40,275 bases of DNA from positions 1 through 40,275 of IMG/VR virus record IMGVR_UViG_3300050343_000085; one strand, given 5' to 3'. Each line of letters starts with the position of its first letter. Position 1 is the first letter of the stretch. The stretch is from a virus. A program made the position numbers and the translations under genes. Shown here in pieces: positions 25,643 to 32,788 of the stretch. Below the pieces are notes generated by a model that searched no databases, had not been told where the DNA came from, and was given only the letters and a program-made list of their open reading frames with translations.

Positions 25643-25821
25643 CCCATTATCTCCTTCAACTCTTCCAAATGCTTCTTAGATATGTCTGTTTTAGTTTCTG
25701 CCTGATATATCATGTAGTCAACGTAGCGGTCCACAGTCTCAGACCACTCCTCCCTACGCCCCTCTTCTGGCAACCATCGTGCATAACGTGATGCTCCGAT
25801 GAACTTTTGATATTCGTCCAT
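25639..25821 (-). CDS. nrdJ: Class II ribonucleotide reductase, N-terminal piece of a split gene
   Basis: 60 residues: FIGASRYARWLPEEGRREEW followed by SETVDRYVDYMI matches the N-terminal helical segment of class II RNR (in the Lactobacillus enzyme, YARWLPEKGR...W.ETV.R). It ends KKHLEELKEIMG, which leads straight into the IREAIKGLEVV that starts the large piece at 25256. It is in a different frame from both the endonuclease-like ORF and the large piece. AGGAG precedes the ATG by 8 bases, and the ATG directly follows the stop of the gene before. Either a separately made subunit fragment or a remnant of the disrupted gene. Confidence 0.85.
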   Translation of the reverse strand: MDEYQKFIGASRYARWLPEEGRREEWSETVDRYVDYMIYQAETKTDISKKHLEELKEIMG

Positions 25822-26055
25822 CTACTGTGCTCCTATTAACGCTGACTTTACAATCTCCAGCAGCATAAGTACTTCCGCTGGATTGGTCTCATTCGTAACG
25901 AAGGACATTGAATCCTCTGTGTCCCGCATCATAAAGAAGGTTCCCGCAGGCCCATTAGGGTCCACTTCAGAGGCCTCCAGAGCCGCTTGTATGGCCTCCA
26001 GCAGCTTCTTAGGCTCATCTTCCTGCCCTGTGTACGTCTCATCTACTACTCGCAT
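25822..26055 (-). CDS. Unknown small protein upstream of split RNR
   Basis: 77 residues from ATG at 26055 (an adjacent ATG at 26058 is too close to the GAGGAGG site). Helix-rich start (KKLLEAIQAALEAS), then a beta-type stretch (GTFFMMRDTEDSMSFVTN) and an amphipathic C-terminal helix (VLMLLEIVKSALI). The stop TAG abuts the ATG of the RNR N-terminal piece, so translation is likely coupled. No recognised family; cytoplasmic by appearance. Confidence 0.7.
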   Translation of the reverse strand: MRVVDETYTGQEDEPKKLLEAIQAALEASEVDPNGPAGTFFMMRDTEDSMSFVTNETNPAEVLMLLEIVKSALIGAQ

Positions 26056-26228
26056 CATCGGCCTCCTCTGTGGCGGCTAGGAGGCACCTTGACCTCCTTT
26101 ATGACCCCCTGTGTACCCATCTCAGCAGCCAACTTAGCTGCCTCTTTAGCACAGTTCGTCATGTGCTCGTACTGGTTTACTTTGGCCCCCTCAGGGGTAC
26201 CTACTACAAATACTGTCTTACTGGTCAT
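26055..26228 (-). CDS. Small basic protein (57 aa)
   Basis: A 57-residue ORF with GAGGAGGT 5 bases before the ATG. It reads MTSKTVFVVGTPEGAKVNQY, then an Ala/Glu helix (CAKEAAKLAAEMG) and a basic end (VPPSRHRGGR). Its stop TGA overlaps the next start, and its start overlaps the previous gene by 11 bases, fitting the compact operon. Family not recognised. Confidence 0.65.
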   Translation of the reverse strand: MTSKTVFVVGTPEGAKVNQYEHMTNCAKEAAKLAAEMGTQGVIKEVKVPPSRHRGGR

Positions 26229-26412
26229 TAAAGACCTCCTCTGCTGCTTCTGTGGAGCCCAAATACTGGGCCACTTGGTCGAATGTCATGTAGTAGAAGG
26301 CCGCCCTGCGGCACGCTGCCCTCAACTTGGGGCCCTCTGCGTTCTCTGCGTGCCACAACAGGTCCTCTGCTACTGTGGCTGCGAACCACTCCTCGTTTAG
26401 ATTAACTCCCAT
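26218..26412 (-). CDS. Small acidic helical protein
   Basis: 64 residues, acidic and helical (MGVNLNEEWFAATVAEDLLW; FDQVAQYLGSTEAAEEVF). Overlaps both neighbours by 11 bases. There is a central Cys and Arg pair (AACRRAAFYYM). No signal peptide or known motif; part of the replication operon between the DUF3310-like gene and RNR. Confidence 0.65.
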   Translation of the reverse strand: MGVNLNEEWFAATVAEDLLWHAENAEGPKLRAACRRAAFYYMTFDQVAQYLGSTEAAEEVFNDQ

Positions 26413-26653
26413 ACTTCAACTCCTTCAACAGCTCTACGTAGTGGATAACCTTATCCAAGTCTTGGAGACCGCCCTTGGCCGCATGACGGCATACGTATTT
26501 TATGATGTTCCCCTCGCAGTACCCTATGTTGTTCGCCATGATGAACTCAATGGGTTCAATCTTGAAGTCCTTGTAGTGGTTGCCTCCCACTTGGCGGCTC
26601 GTTGCGGCTGCTCGGTTCCACTCTTCCTCTGTGGCGTTATCAATTAGACTCAT
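26402..26653 (-). CDS. DUF3310-like protein
   Basis: 83 residues containing VGGNHYKDFKIEPIEFIMAN and IIKYVCRHAAKGGLQDLDKV, the hallmark of the DUF3310 family (small phage proteins, often annotated as nucleotide kinase-like without good proof). The HYVELL helix near the end is also typical. It is widespread in T7-like and siphovirus replication regions. It overlaps both neighbours by 11-14 bases, so it is co-translated. Biochemical function is unknown. Confidence 0.85.
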   Translation of the reverse strand: MSLIDNATEEEWNRAAATSRQVGGNHYKDFKIEPIEFIMANNIGYCEGNIIKYVCRHAAKGGLQDLDKVIHYVELLKELKYGS

Positions 26654-26804
26654 CTATATATTCCTCTAGTGCTTCTTGTTTCAACATTGCCCTGTCTTCG
26701 AACCTGTCGAGCAACTCCTCTGCGGATATGTCCAGCATCTCTATGAGGTCCTGAACATCCATCCTTACCAATATAGTATCACGTATCTCTTCAAATGTCA
26801 ACAT
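26640..26804 (-). CDS. Small phage protein, acidic helical (54 aa)
   Basis: 54 residues, MLTFEEIRDTILVRMDVQDL then IEMLDISAEELLDRFEDRA, with AAAGGAG about 10 bases upstream. The LLDISAEELLDRFED pattern recurs in small proteins of many podoviruses. It overlaps the endonuclease gene upstream by 14 bases and the DUF3310-like gene downstream. All-helical and acidic; function unknown, but the conservation pattern indicates it is real. Confidence 0.75.
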   Translation of the reverse strand: MLTFEEIRDTILVRMDVQDLIEMLDISAEELLDRFEDRAMLKQEALEEYIDESN

Positions 26805-27165
26805 TATCTGCGTACTCCTTTAAGTCAACCCCATCTACGAACCAAGGGAACCCCTCTTTGTCACACCACTGACCCATGTTCAACATCGCACCCTTCCGCA
26901 CCTTCTTGAAGGGGGACGAAAGGAAGAACACCAGATGTTGGTCAGTGCCTTCGAGGGTGTCCCTGATGGCCTTGTACTTCTGTGTGTCACCTTCCCTAAA
27001 GAACCCCTTGACCTCCACCAGGATTTCCCCGGTGCCTGTGTCATGCACGAAGTCTGGCGTGTAGGTGTGCTTAGTGGTGTACTTTATCTTGAATGGCTCG
27101 TACTTCCATTCCTTGCCCAGCAGGGCCGCTACCATTTCTTCTAGCTTGCTTCTAAAGTTAGGCAT
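26791..27165 (-). CDS. T7-like endonuclease I (Holliday junction resolvase)
   Basis: 124 residues. FRSKLEEMV supplies the catalytic Glu (residue 9), HTYTPDF the Asp (38), and ILVEVKGFF the Glu51 and Lys53, in the order and spacing of T7 gp3. A downstream LSSPFKKVRKGAMLNMGQWC also matches that protein. T7 gp3 is a dimeric structure-specific nuclease that cleaves branched DNA, helps host DNA breakdown and clears junctions before packaging. It overlaps the exonuclease gene by one base. Confidence 0.9.
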   Translation of the reverse strand: MPNFRSKLEEMVAALLGKEWKYEPFKIKYTTKHTYTPDFVHDTGTGEILVEVKGFFREGDTQKYKAIRDTLEGTDQHLVFFLSSPFKKVRKGAMLNMGQWCDKEGFPWFVDGVDLKEYADNVDI

Positions 27166-28028
27166 CAGAACCCCTCCGGTATTTCAAGTGTATTAGGCTC
27201 ACGTACGACCTTTGTGAGGTACCTTGCACCACTTGCGTACCCAAATACTCGCAAGTCTGGGTAACATTTGTGCTTGAACTCGCAGAAGGCGCAGCCCGAA
27301 GGCAATTTCATGTTTCCGCTCTTGCCATCTGGTATTGGGTCGTAGCAGACGTCTGGCAAACTCCCGTCCACGAGCAGCTTTACATCTTTGACCCTCTGCT
27401 CTACGTCCCAGTCTATGGCGTCTCCGTAGGCTGCTCCGTCGTGGTTCTCGTCGTACTGGAGCCATGCGAGGGTTCCATTTTGCTTGTCCATCGCAAGCCA
27501 CCCGTAGGTAGACTGTTGCTCAGCGTGTGCATAGCTACGGAGCTGAGGTATATATCCAAAGGGGTCGTCCTCGTGGAGTGTTCCCCTTTGAAACTTTTTG
27601 AATCCATAACTGCTGCATGATTTGACGTCCATGAGCACCCCGTCAATGTATCCGTCAATATGACCTTTAACTCCACCAACTTTCACCTCCTTCTGTTGTT
27701 CAGTAACAGAGTGTCCACTACAGCGTGTCAGTGCCAGAAGCATTGACTCGACGAGGTGACCGTACAGGAACTTGACATACGTAGACCCTGTGATGGGCTC
27801 GCCTTCCACACCGTTGTAACCGTGGTATAATTTTCTATCTGGTTTACCAATTCCACTGAGACGGAGCCTACCACGACCATCGTACTGTGTGGTGAGCTGC
27901 TCTCGTAGTACGTCTGCCATCTCTCGTCCAAATATGGCACATTGCTCATCTATATCCACTCCTTCCGGTATCTTCTTGGTTTCGAGGAGACGGTATATGT
28001 CCCCTATCAGGGTATCAACTGTTTTCAT
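27165..28028 (-). CDS. PD-(D/E)XK exonuclease, Cas4/RecB-like with iron-sulfur cysteines
   Basis: 287 residues with AAGGAG 7 bases before the ATG. GHIDGYIDGVLMDVKS holds the nuclease core (Asp125, Asp134, Lys136), and IPQLRSYAH (Gln162) is the RecB-type motif IV. One Cys near the N-terminus (Cys30) plus the C-terminal CAFCEFKHKC (246, 249, 255) gives the four-Cys layout of Cas4 and AddB 4Fe-4S nucleases. By position it replaces T7 gp6 exonuclease in degrading host DNA, removing primers or recombining ends. The gene sits between DNA polymerase and endonuclease I. Confidence 0.85.
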   Translation of the reverse strand: MKTVDTLIGDIYRLLETKKIPEGVDIDEQCAIFGREMADVLREQLTTQYDGRGRLRLSGIGKPDRKLYHGYNGVEGEPITGSTYVKFLYGHLVESMLLALTRCSGHSVTEQQKEVKVGGVKGHIDGYIDGVLMDVKSCSSYGFKKFQRGTLHEDDPFGYIPQLRSYAHAEQQSTYGWLAMDKQNGTLAWLQYDENHDGAAYGDAIDWDVEQRVKDVKLLVDGSLPDVCYDPIPDGKSGNMKLPSGCAFCEFKHKCYPDLRVFGYASGARYLTKVVREPNTLEIPEGF

Positions 28029-28197
28029 GCCATAACTCCTTAAGTTCTTCCTGCATCGAGTGGTATTCTCGGGAGACGTCTAGGTATCTGTCATAAAACT
28101 CCTGAGGAACATCAATTGTGTGTCTGAAGCCCAGCCACTCCTCCTTCTCGAGAAGATAGTTGGGCCATAACTCATCCTGGACTATAAATGCTTTCAT
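28015..28197 (-). CDS. Small unknown protein next to DNA polymerase
   Basis: 60 residues, rich in aromatic and acidic residues (FIVQDELWPNYLLEKEEWLG; FYDRYLDVSREYHSMQEELK). Its ATG shares one base with the polymerase stop (TAATGA), and its end overlaps the exonuclease gene by 14 bases. Predicted helical; function not recognised. Confidence 0.7.
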   Translation of the reverse strand: MKAFIVQDELWPNYLLEKEEWLGFRHTIDVPQEFYDRYLDVSREYHSMQEELKELWHENS

Positions 28198-29909
28198 TAG
28201 TGTGTTTCACTCCAGTTATCCCCTACTTTATACTCACCAGTGGTGGGACACCGTAGGTTGAAGTGTTCCCCTGCCTTTTCTATTGCCTGTACTGCCAGCT
28301 CTCCAAAGAAGTCTGTGTGTGCCTCTAAGACCTCCGCTTGCATCTCATCGTGGATATTTCCCACGAACTTGTAGTCCAGCCCATGTTCCTTAGCTGCCTC
28401 ATCAAGGAACACTAGGGCCTTCTTCATCACTACTGCCCCCGCACCTTGAAGTAGCGTGTTAAGCGCCGCATGGCTACTTCGGACATAGATTCTTCTACCG
28501 TCAAGTCCCTTGAGCCAACCCCTCTTAGCAGCTTGTTCCACTCTTCCTCTAAGAGTTCTGAGAGCAGGGGTGTTGGCGAGGAACTTTGCTTTGAGGCGTT
28601 TTCCAGTTGATTTAGTTCCGCCAACAATGCTTCCAATTTTGGCATCGCCTGCGCCGTAGAGAAAGGCATAGATAAAAGTTTTCGCCGCATCTCTTGTAGG
28701 CAGTCCTGCTGCTTGTTGATTAGCTGTGTGTACGTCTCCATCTAAAACCTCCTGTGTGTATTCATCGTCAGCCATGTAGTGTGCCAGCATACGCAGCTCC
28801 AGACCACTCGCGTCACACCCCACAATCTTGTACCCTTCACGCGAGGTCCAGCACTCACGCATCTCCTTGCCGTATATCTTAGAACCCGCTGTGACTTGAG
28901 CCATGTTGGGCTCGTAGTGTGTCATGCGACCTGTGACTGCACCGTTGCTGTTCACTCGACCATGTACTCGACCATCTTCTTGTACGAAGTCAAGCCAGGA
29001 TTGAGCCATCGCAAGGCGCTTCTGCACTGTCAGGAAGTCAGCTATCAGCTCAGCCTCGGGGAACCCCTCCAGACGCATCAGGACGCTCTCTGAGACGATT
29101 GGCTGACCTGTAGGTGTGAAGCTAGTGGGCTTCCAACCAAGTGCTACCAGACGCTCTCCTATCTGCTTACGGGACCCTAGGTTGAAGTCCTCAAACTCTA
29201 TACGTGTGTGAGTCCCACCCACCAACAGAAGACAGTCATCACCAAGATACTTAAGGCCAACTTTGCTGGTTGTCCCATCCTTCTTGATTTTGGGGGTAAT
29301 TTCACGCACAGCCTTTGCGACTGGTCTAAAAGTTGTGTGTACTTCGTCTTCCAATTCAAACTTTTTCTCCTTGAGGGTGGCCAGTAGGTCCCAGACTTTG
29401 CCTTGGTCCAGCAGCCAGCCGTTTTCAACCTGTTGATGTATGATACGTGCTACTTGGTGCTCAAGTTCAATGGACTCTTCGCTGAAGCCTCTAAGCTCCA
29501 CTTGTAGTCGCTTATGGACTTTGCTGAGCAGTTCCACGTCCCGCTTGCAGTATGTACGCATCTCATCTGACAGTTGTGTCCAGTCTGAGTGGTCGCCTTT
29601 GGCATAACCCAGAGTGCTGCCCCAAGCGTCAAGGGAATGGCCGTTATCGCGGCTAGGATTAGCAAGTCTTGAAAGTACCAGCGTGTCCTGAAGGCTTGCT
29701 CCAGTGTTAGAATCACCACAGCCCCACAGACGATTGAGGACAGGATAGTCAAAACCAATACCATTGTGTGCATAGTACGTTACTCCTTCTTCGTAGGTGA
29801 AATCCTGGAAGTGCTCAGTGTACACTCCGTCTACCAGTTGACCCAAAAGGTGAATCTTAGTTGGGTTGAGACCGTCTGTCTCTATGTCAATGTATGCCTC
29901 AGAACTCAC
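28197..29909 (-). CDS. T7-like family A DNA polymerase with 3'-5' exonuclease
   Basis: 570 residues from GTG at 29909, chosen because GGAGG lies 8 bases upstream; an upstream GTG at 29942 would add 11 residues with no site. Exonuclease: IDIETDGL (about 7-14), AHNGIGFDYP and YCKRDVELL (Asp124). Polymerase: motif A GCDASGLELRML (Asp366), motif B RDAAKTFIYAFLYGAG, motif C VGNIHDEMQ (520-521). The residue equivalent to E. coli Phe762 is Tyr (Tyr414), as in T7. It is shorter than the 704-aa T7 enzyme, mainly in the thumb where T7 carries its thioredoxin-binding loop. Replicates the phage genome with the primase-helicase just upstream. Confidence 0.95.
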   Translation of the reverse strand: MSSEAYIDIETDGLNPTKIHLLGQLVDGVYTEHFQDFTYEEGVTYYAHNGIGFDYPVLNRLWGCGDSNTGASLQDTLVLSRLANPSRDNGHSLDAWGSTLGYAKGDHSDWTQLSDEMRTYCKRDVELLSKVHKRLQVELRGFSEESIELEHQVARIIHQQVENGWLLDQGKVWDLLATLKEKKFELEDEVHTTFRPVAKAVREITPKIKKDGTTSKVGLKYLGDDCLLLVGGTHTRIEFEDFNLGSRKQIGERLVALGWKPTSFTPTGQPIVSESVLMRLEGFPEAELIADFLTVQKRLAMAQSWLDFVQEDGRVHGRVNSNGAVTGRMTHYEPNMAQVTAGSKIYGKEMRECWTSREGYKIVGCDASGLELRMLAHYMADDEYTQEVLDGDVHTANQQAAGLPTRDAAKTFIYAFLYGAGDAKIGSIVGGTKSTGKRLKAKFLANTPALRTLRGRVEQAAKRGWLKGLDGRRIYVRSSHAALNTLLQGAGAVVMKKALVFLDEAAKEHGLDYKFVGNIHDEMQAEVLEAHTDFFGELAVQAIEKAGEHFNLRCPTTGEYKVGDNWSETH

Positions 29910-31479
29910 CGTCTGTGCCTCCGTCGTCAATTGGTGCAGCACACTCAGTCATACGGTGTGTCGCAGGGTCGTACTTAAGGTAGCAGGCAATGCCTTGGTC
30001 GCCAGCCCAGCGGTTCTTAGTGACCACCACCGCCGTTGTGTTGGCAATCTCAGGGTCCTCGTGTTGGCTATCACGCTCTAAGAATATGACAGCATCGGCC
30101 AGCTTAGAGATGCCCTTAGACCCCCTCAAGGTGCGGTCACCGGACGTGTGGCACACGAGGTGCATACATATGTCCAGCTCGTTGACCATGCCTACGAGGT
30201 CCGTCATTAGCTCGTCGATGCCTGACCAGTCACCTGTCGCTCCCTGTACACTACTCAAGGCAATGTGTAGGTGGTCCAGTACAATCGTGTTGCAGCCCAT
30301 AGCGTGCTTCATATACCGGATGCGTGCCTTCAAGGTCTCGAGGTTAGAGCCCCAGCCCTTATGGTCCAGCAGTACCATACGGTCACCAGCAGTAGCCAGC
30401 TCCCAGTACTTCTTTAGTTCCTCATCCGGTATGGTGTTGAGTTCCTTGTGCAGTGGGCGACCAGCCTTGAAGGACATCCACCCTAGGGTAGTCTTCGCAA
30501 TACTCTCCTCCAGCATGAGACAGCCAACCACCTCATCCTTGGTGGAAGACACAAGATGGTCCTGAATCTCACGCATGGTCTGAGATTTACCGATACCTGT
30601 CTCAGCTGCCCAGATGTTGATTTCCTTCCTACGTTGACCTTGCAGTATGTCATTGAGTCCCTCCCAAGGGTACGGTATAGATGGTGTGTCGCGGTACTTG
30701 AGTACTTCGTCCCATGTCTCACTTACCTTCACGATGCCCACAGGCAGGTAGCTCTTAGCTTCCCAGAATGCCTTAGTGAACTCCCGAATCTTACCCTTCT
30801 GTAGCATGGCTCCAGCGTCTTTCATGGGCAGGGTCATAATCTTCAGCTTGTTAGGGCTGAACTTGTCCTTGACCTTATCGACTGCCTTCTGGCCCTCTGT
30901 GTCCATGTCGAAGCACAGAATGATATTGTCGTACCCTTCGAGGAACTGAATGTTCTCCGATATGTCCCTCTCAGCGGTCTGTGCACCGTCCTTAAGGCTC
31001 ACTACGTCCCACTTGGCATCAAACATCTCAGCCACGGCTAGGCAGTCTGCCTCACCCTCTGTGATAGTAATGTACTTGCCGTTACCTCGACAGGTGTTCT
31101 GTCCGAACAGGCCTGTACCACTACGGTCACCTGACCAGTAGAAGTCCTTAGTAGCACACTTGCGCTGCTTGGTGGCAGTAATCTGCTTGGTCTCAAGGTT
31201 GTAGTACGGGTAGTAATGTGACACTAAGTGCCCATCAGCCCCAGGAACCACTGTGACACCGTACTTCTCGCACGTTGCCTTGCTAATCTTACGGTCCTTA
31301 ATTGAACCTACTGTTCCACTCATCTCTAATTTACTCACTCTCTTCGTAGTTGGAACGAAGGACCCCCCGTAGGAGGCCCTCCACGCATCACACTTGTGGC
31401 AGTAGGTGTGCCCATCGTCGTAGATAGAGCACGCCGTACTATCACCACAGTCCACACAGGGGTTCTTGTGGTTCGCCAC
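29899..31479 (-). CDS. T7 gp4-like primase-helicase
   Basis: 526 residues from GTG at 31479 with GAGGAG 8 bases upstream inside the SSB gene. A Cys4 zinc motif at the N-terminus (Cys8, 11, 27, 30) reads the primase template. The TOPRIM core is ITEGEADCLA (Glu141) and FDMDTEGQ (Asp191/193). The helicase has Walker A AAETGIGKS (about 291-299), the Walker B segment TIVLDHLHI near 398 and a later LVCHTSGD. It unwinds DNA and makes primers for the family A polymerase. The 11-base overlap with polymerase suggests coupled translation. Confidence 0.95.
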   Translation of the reverse strand: MANHKNPCVDCGDSTACSIYDDGHTYCHKCDAWRASYGGSFVPTTKRVSKLEMSGTVGSIKDRKISKATCEKYGVTVVPGADGHLVSHYYPYYNLETKQITATKQRKCATKDFYWSGDRSGTGLFGQNTCRGNGKYITITEGEADCLAVAEMFDAKWDVVSLKDGAQTAERDISENIQFLEGYDNIILCFDMDTEGQKAVDKVKDKFSPNKLKIMTLPMKDAGAMLQKGKIREFTKAFWEAKSYLPVGIVKVSETWDEVLKYRDTPSIPYPWEGLNDILQGQRRKEINIWAAETGIGKSQTMREIQDHLVSSTKDEVVGCLMLEESIAKTTLGWMSFKAGRPLHKELNTIPDEELKKYWELATAGDRMVLLDHKGWGSNLETLKARIRYMKHAMGCNTIVLDHLHIALSSVQGATGDWSGIDELMTDLVGMVNELDICMHLVCHTSGDRTLRGSKGISKLADAVIFLERDSQHEDPEIANTTAVVVTKNRWAGDQGIACYLKYDPATHRMTECAAPIDDGGTDGEF

Positions 31480-31481
31480 TC

Positions 31482-31862
31482 CTAGAACTCCTCTGGGGTC
31501 TCATCAAGGTCATGCTCAGCGAACTCAACCACGCGCACCTTGTTGAGGTAGGTGCCTACACCATGCTGCGGGTGCTTCTGGCCGTCCTTCCACAACAGCC
31601 GCACTTTAGAGCCATAAGGCACCTCACCCTGCACAGGGTTGTTGTCCATGTCCAGTACGTCTACCTTGTACTTGGACGCGAACTTACGCTGCGCCTTACC
31701 ATCGTACTCACGCAGCTTGACACCCATGTCCTCCAGCACAGAGGCCTCCTTAGGCTCCATGTTAATCACCATCGAGTAGCGACCTGTGGATTGCCCGTCG
31801 AACACTTCATGCTCATCAAGGTTGCTGAATGCTACGATACCGCTAGTTACTAGTCCAGTCAT
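31482..31862 (-). CDS. Single-stranded DNA-binding protein (T7 gp2.5-like role)
   Basis: 126 residues, first gene after P3, with GGAGGG about 8 bases upstream. A beta-rich OB-fold-like body (RYSMVINMEPKEASVL; GSKVRLLWKDG; YLNKVRVVEF) ends in an acidic tail, EHDLDETPEEF, with terminal Phe, the usual feature of phage SSBs that contact polymerase and helicase. It coats and protects template strands. The assignment rests on layout and position more than on a unique signature. Confidence 0.75.
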   Translation of the reverse strand: MTGLVTSGIVAFSNLDEHEVFDGQSTGRYSMVINMEPKEASVLEDMGVKLREYDGKAQRKFASKYKVDVLDMDNNPVQGEVPYGSKVRLLWKDGQKHPQHGVGTYLNKVRVVEFAEHDLDETPEEF

Positions 31863-31937
31863 AATTTATCCCTCCAAACGAGATAATTGAAATTGAGAAG
31901 GAGTAAGTAGGATGCCTTCTCTTCACCCTATACCTAT

Positions 31938-31965
31938 ATTATACAGGAGTATCGGCCTGTGTCAA
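31938..31965 (-). promoter_or_regulatory. P3, sigma70-like promoter for the replication operon
   Basis: On the - strand TTGACA (31965-31960), 16 bases, TATAAT (31943-31938), then ATAGGTATAGGG. The AGGTATA just downstream of the -10 is shared with P1 (and as GGGTATA with P2). It sits directly after the stop of the gene at 31970 and about 70 bases before the SSB start. Confidence 0.8.
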
Positions 31966-31969
31966 GTTT

Positions 31970-32182
31970 TTATTCCTCGTACCCCCTATCTATTGCTTCC
32001 TGTTTCCAGAAGTCACAGGCTGAATCCAGGATTTCAAACTCCCTAGACAGCTCGTCAATCGTAGCACGCGCCTTGACTGCCATGTAGCCCTCTTTGTACA
32101 GCTTGTTTACCATATGACAACGCTCACCCTCCGACATGTCCTCAAACAACATGCCAATGTCGTACTGTGTTGTATTATCCAT
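31970..32182 (-). CDS. Unknown small protein
   Basis: 70 residues from ATG at 32182, with GGAGG 9 bases upstream; an ATG three codons earlier sits too close to that site. Acidic and helical: IGMLFEDMSEGERCHMVNKL, then ARATIDELSREFEILDSACD. The start overlaps the previous zinc-ribbon gene. P3 begins right after its stop. Function unknown. Confidence 0.65.
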   Translation of the reverse strand: MDNTTQYDIGMLFEDMSEGERCHMVNKLYKEGYMAVKARATIDELSREFEILDSACDFWKQEAIDRGYEE

Positions 32183-32309
32183 CAATCTCATCCTCCGTTT
32201 GCATTTCCTCGTAACAGTCAGGACATACTAACTCACCTTTAACCACTTCGCAAGGGCTATAGTCGTTGTCCACGTATGAATCACATTCTTGACAGCGATA
32301 GACAGCCAT
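32175..32309 (-). CDS. Tiny zinc-ribbon protein (44 aa)
   Basis: 44 residues, MAVYRCQECDSYV ... LVCPDCYEEM, giving CxxC-x20-CxxC, a minimal zinc ribbon. The ATG overlaps the stop of the previous gene (TAATG), and its end overlaps the next start by 8 bases. Likely a small nucleic acid or protein-binding factor. Confidence 0.65.
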   Translation of the reverse strand: MAVYRCQECDSYVDNDYSPCEVVKGELVCPDCYEEMQTEDEIDG

Positions 32310-32494
32310 TACTTATCCTCCAGTGCTGCTGCTGCTATGTCGATAACCATGTCTATGTCTGAGCAGTTATCGTATATCCGTTGCATGTCACCCTTCAGCC
32401 GCTCGACCTCTGCCTGTAGCCGCTCTACGTAAGTTGCGTTCTGGCAGTCCATCTTGTGTGTCTCTGTACCTCTACATATCGGGCAACTAATCAC
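32309..32494 (-). CDS. Small zinc-finger/coiled-coil protein
   Basis: 61 residues from GTG (32494), preceded by AAGGAGGT at 5 bases, which fixes the unusual start. The N-terminal MISCPICRGTETHKMDC has Cys and His residues suited to zinc binding. Residues 20-40 (TYVERLQAEVERLKGDMQRI) form a leucine-zipper-like coiled coil, and the end is acidic. Perhaps a small DNA-binding regulator, but unproven. Confidence 0.65.
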   Translation of the reverse strand: MISCPICRGTETHKMDCQNATYVERLQAEVERLKGDMQRIYDNCSDIDMVIDIAAAALEDK

Positions 32495-32517
32495 TCTCTA
32501 CCTCCTTGATGGCTTCA

Positions 32518-32613
32518 TTACAGAAGTCCAGCGTTATAGCCGCCCACTATATAAGCGGTGTAAGATGCAGCCAAACCCGTACTCCCAAGACCTATTAAAT
32601 AGTCAATACTCAT
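32518..32613 (-). CDS. Tiny hydrophobic peptide (31 aa)
   Basis: 31 residues, MSIDYLIGLGSTGLAASYTA followed by YIVGGYNAGLL, with AGGTGGAG upstream of the ATG. It could span a membrane once. Small and without recognised relatives; coding is supported only by the ribosome binding site, composition and its fit between neighbours. Confidence 0.4.
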   Translation of the reverse strand: MSIDYLIGLGSTGLAASYTAYIVGGYNAGLL

Positions 32614-32674
32614 CGCTCCACCTCTTGATGGCATCCTGCATCGCTGTTATGTCGCTGTCCTGCACTAGCCACAT
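32603..32674 (-). CDS. Possible tiny ORF (23 aa)
   Basis: MWLVQDSDITAMQDAIKRWS plus three residues, overlapping the next ORF by 11 bases. The ribosome binding site is weak (AGGT). The protein-like sequence and overlap hint at coding or at a remnant of a larger gene. Confidence 0.25.
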   Translation of the reverse strand: MWLVQDSDITAMQDAIKRWSDEY

Positions 32675-32719
32675 CTACCTAATGACGGAGGTAATACTCC
32701 ATGCTGCTTAGAGCATCCG

Positions 32720-32788
32720 CTATACTGCCTGTAGCTTGGCTATCTGCTCCTTCAGTTCCAGGATTTCTACTTGTGGGCACTTTTTCAT
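32720..32788 (-). CDS. Possible tiny coiled-coil ORF (22 aa)
   Basis: MKKCPQVEILELKEQIAKLQ then AV and a stop; the ATG overlaps the stop of the broken gene at 32785 (ATGA). The leucine spacing fits a short coiled coil. It might be the start of a longer gene that has been truncated or hit by an indel. Confidence 0.35.
   Translation of the reverse strand: MKKCPQVEILELKEQIAKLQAV

Noticed and set aside
25253-25821. Intein or group I intron in the RNR gene
   Set aside because: The HNH-like ORF is out of frame with both RNR pieces and flanked by its own stop and start codons, so it is not an intein. Virtually no non-coding sequence is left for an intron core, though a very compact intron overlapping the ORFs cannot be fully excluded by eye.
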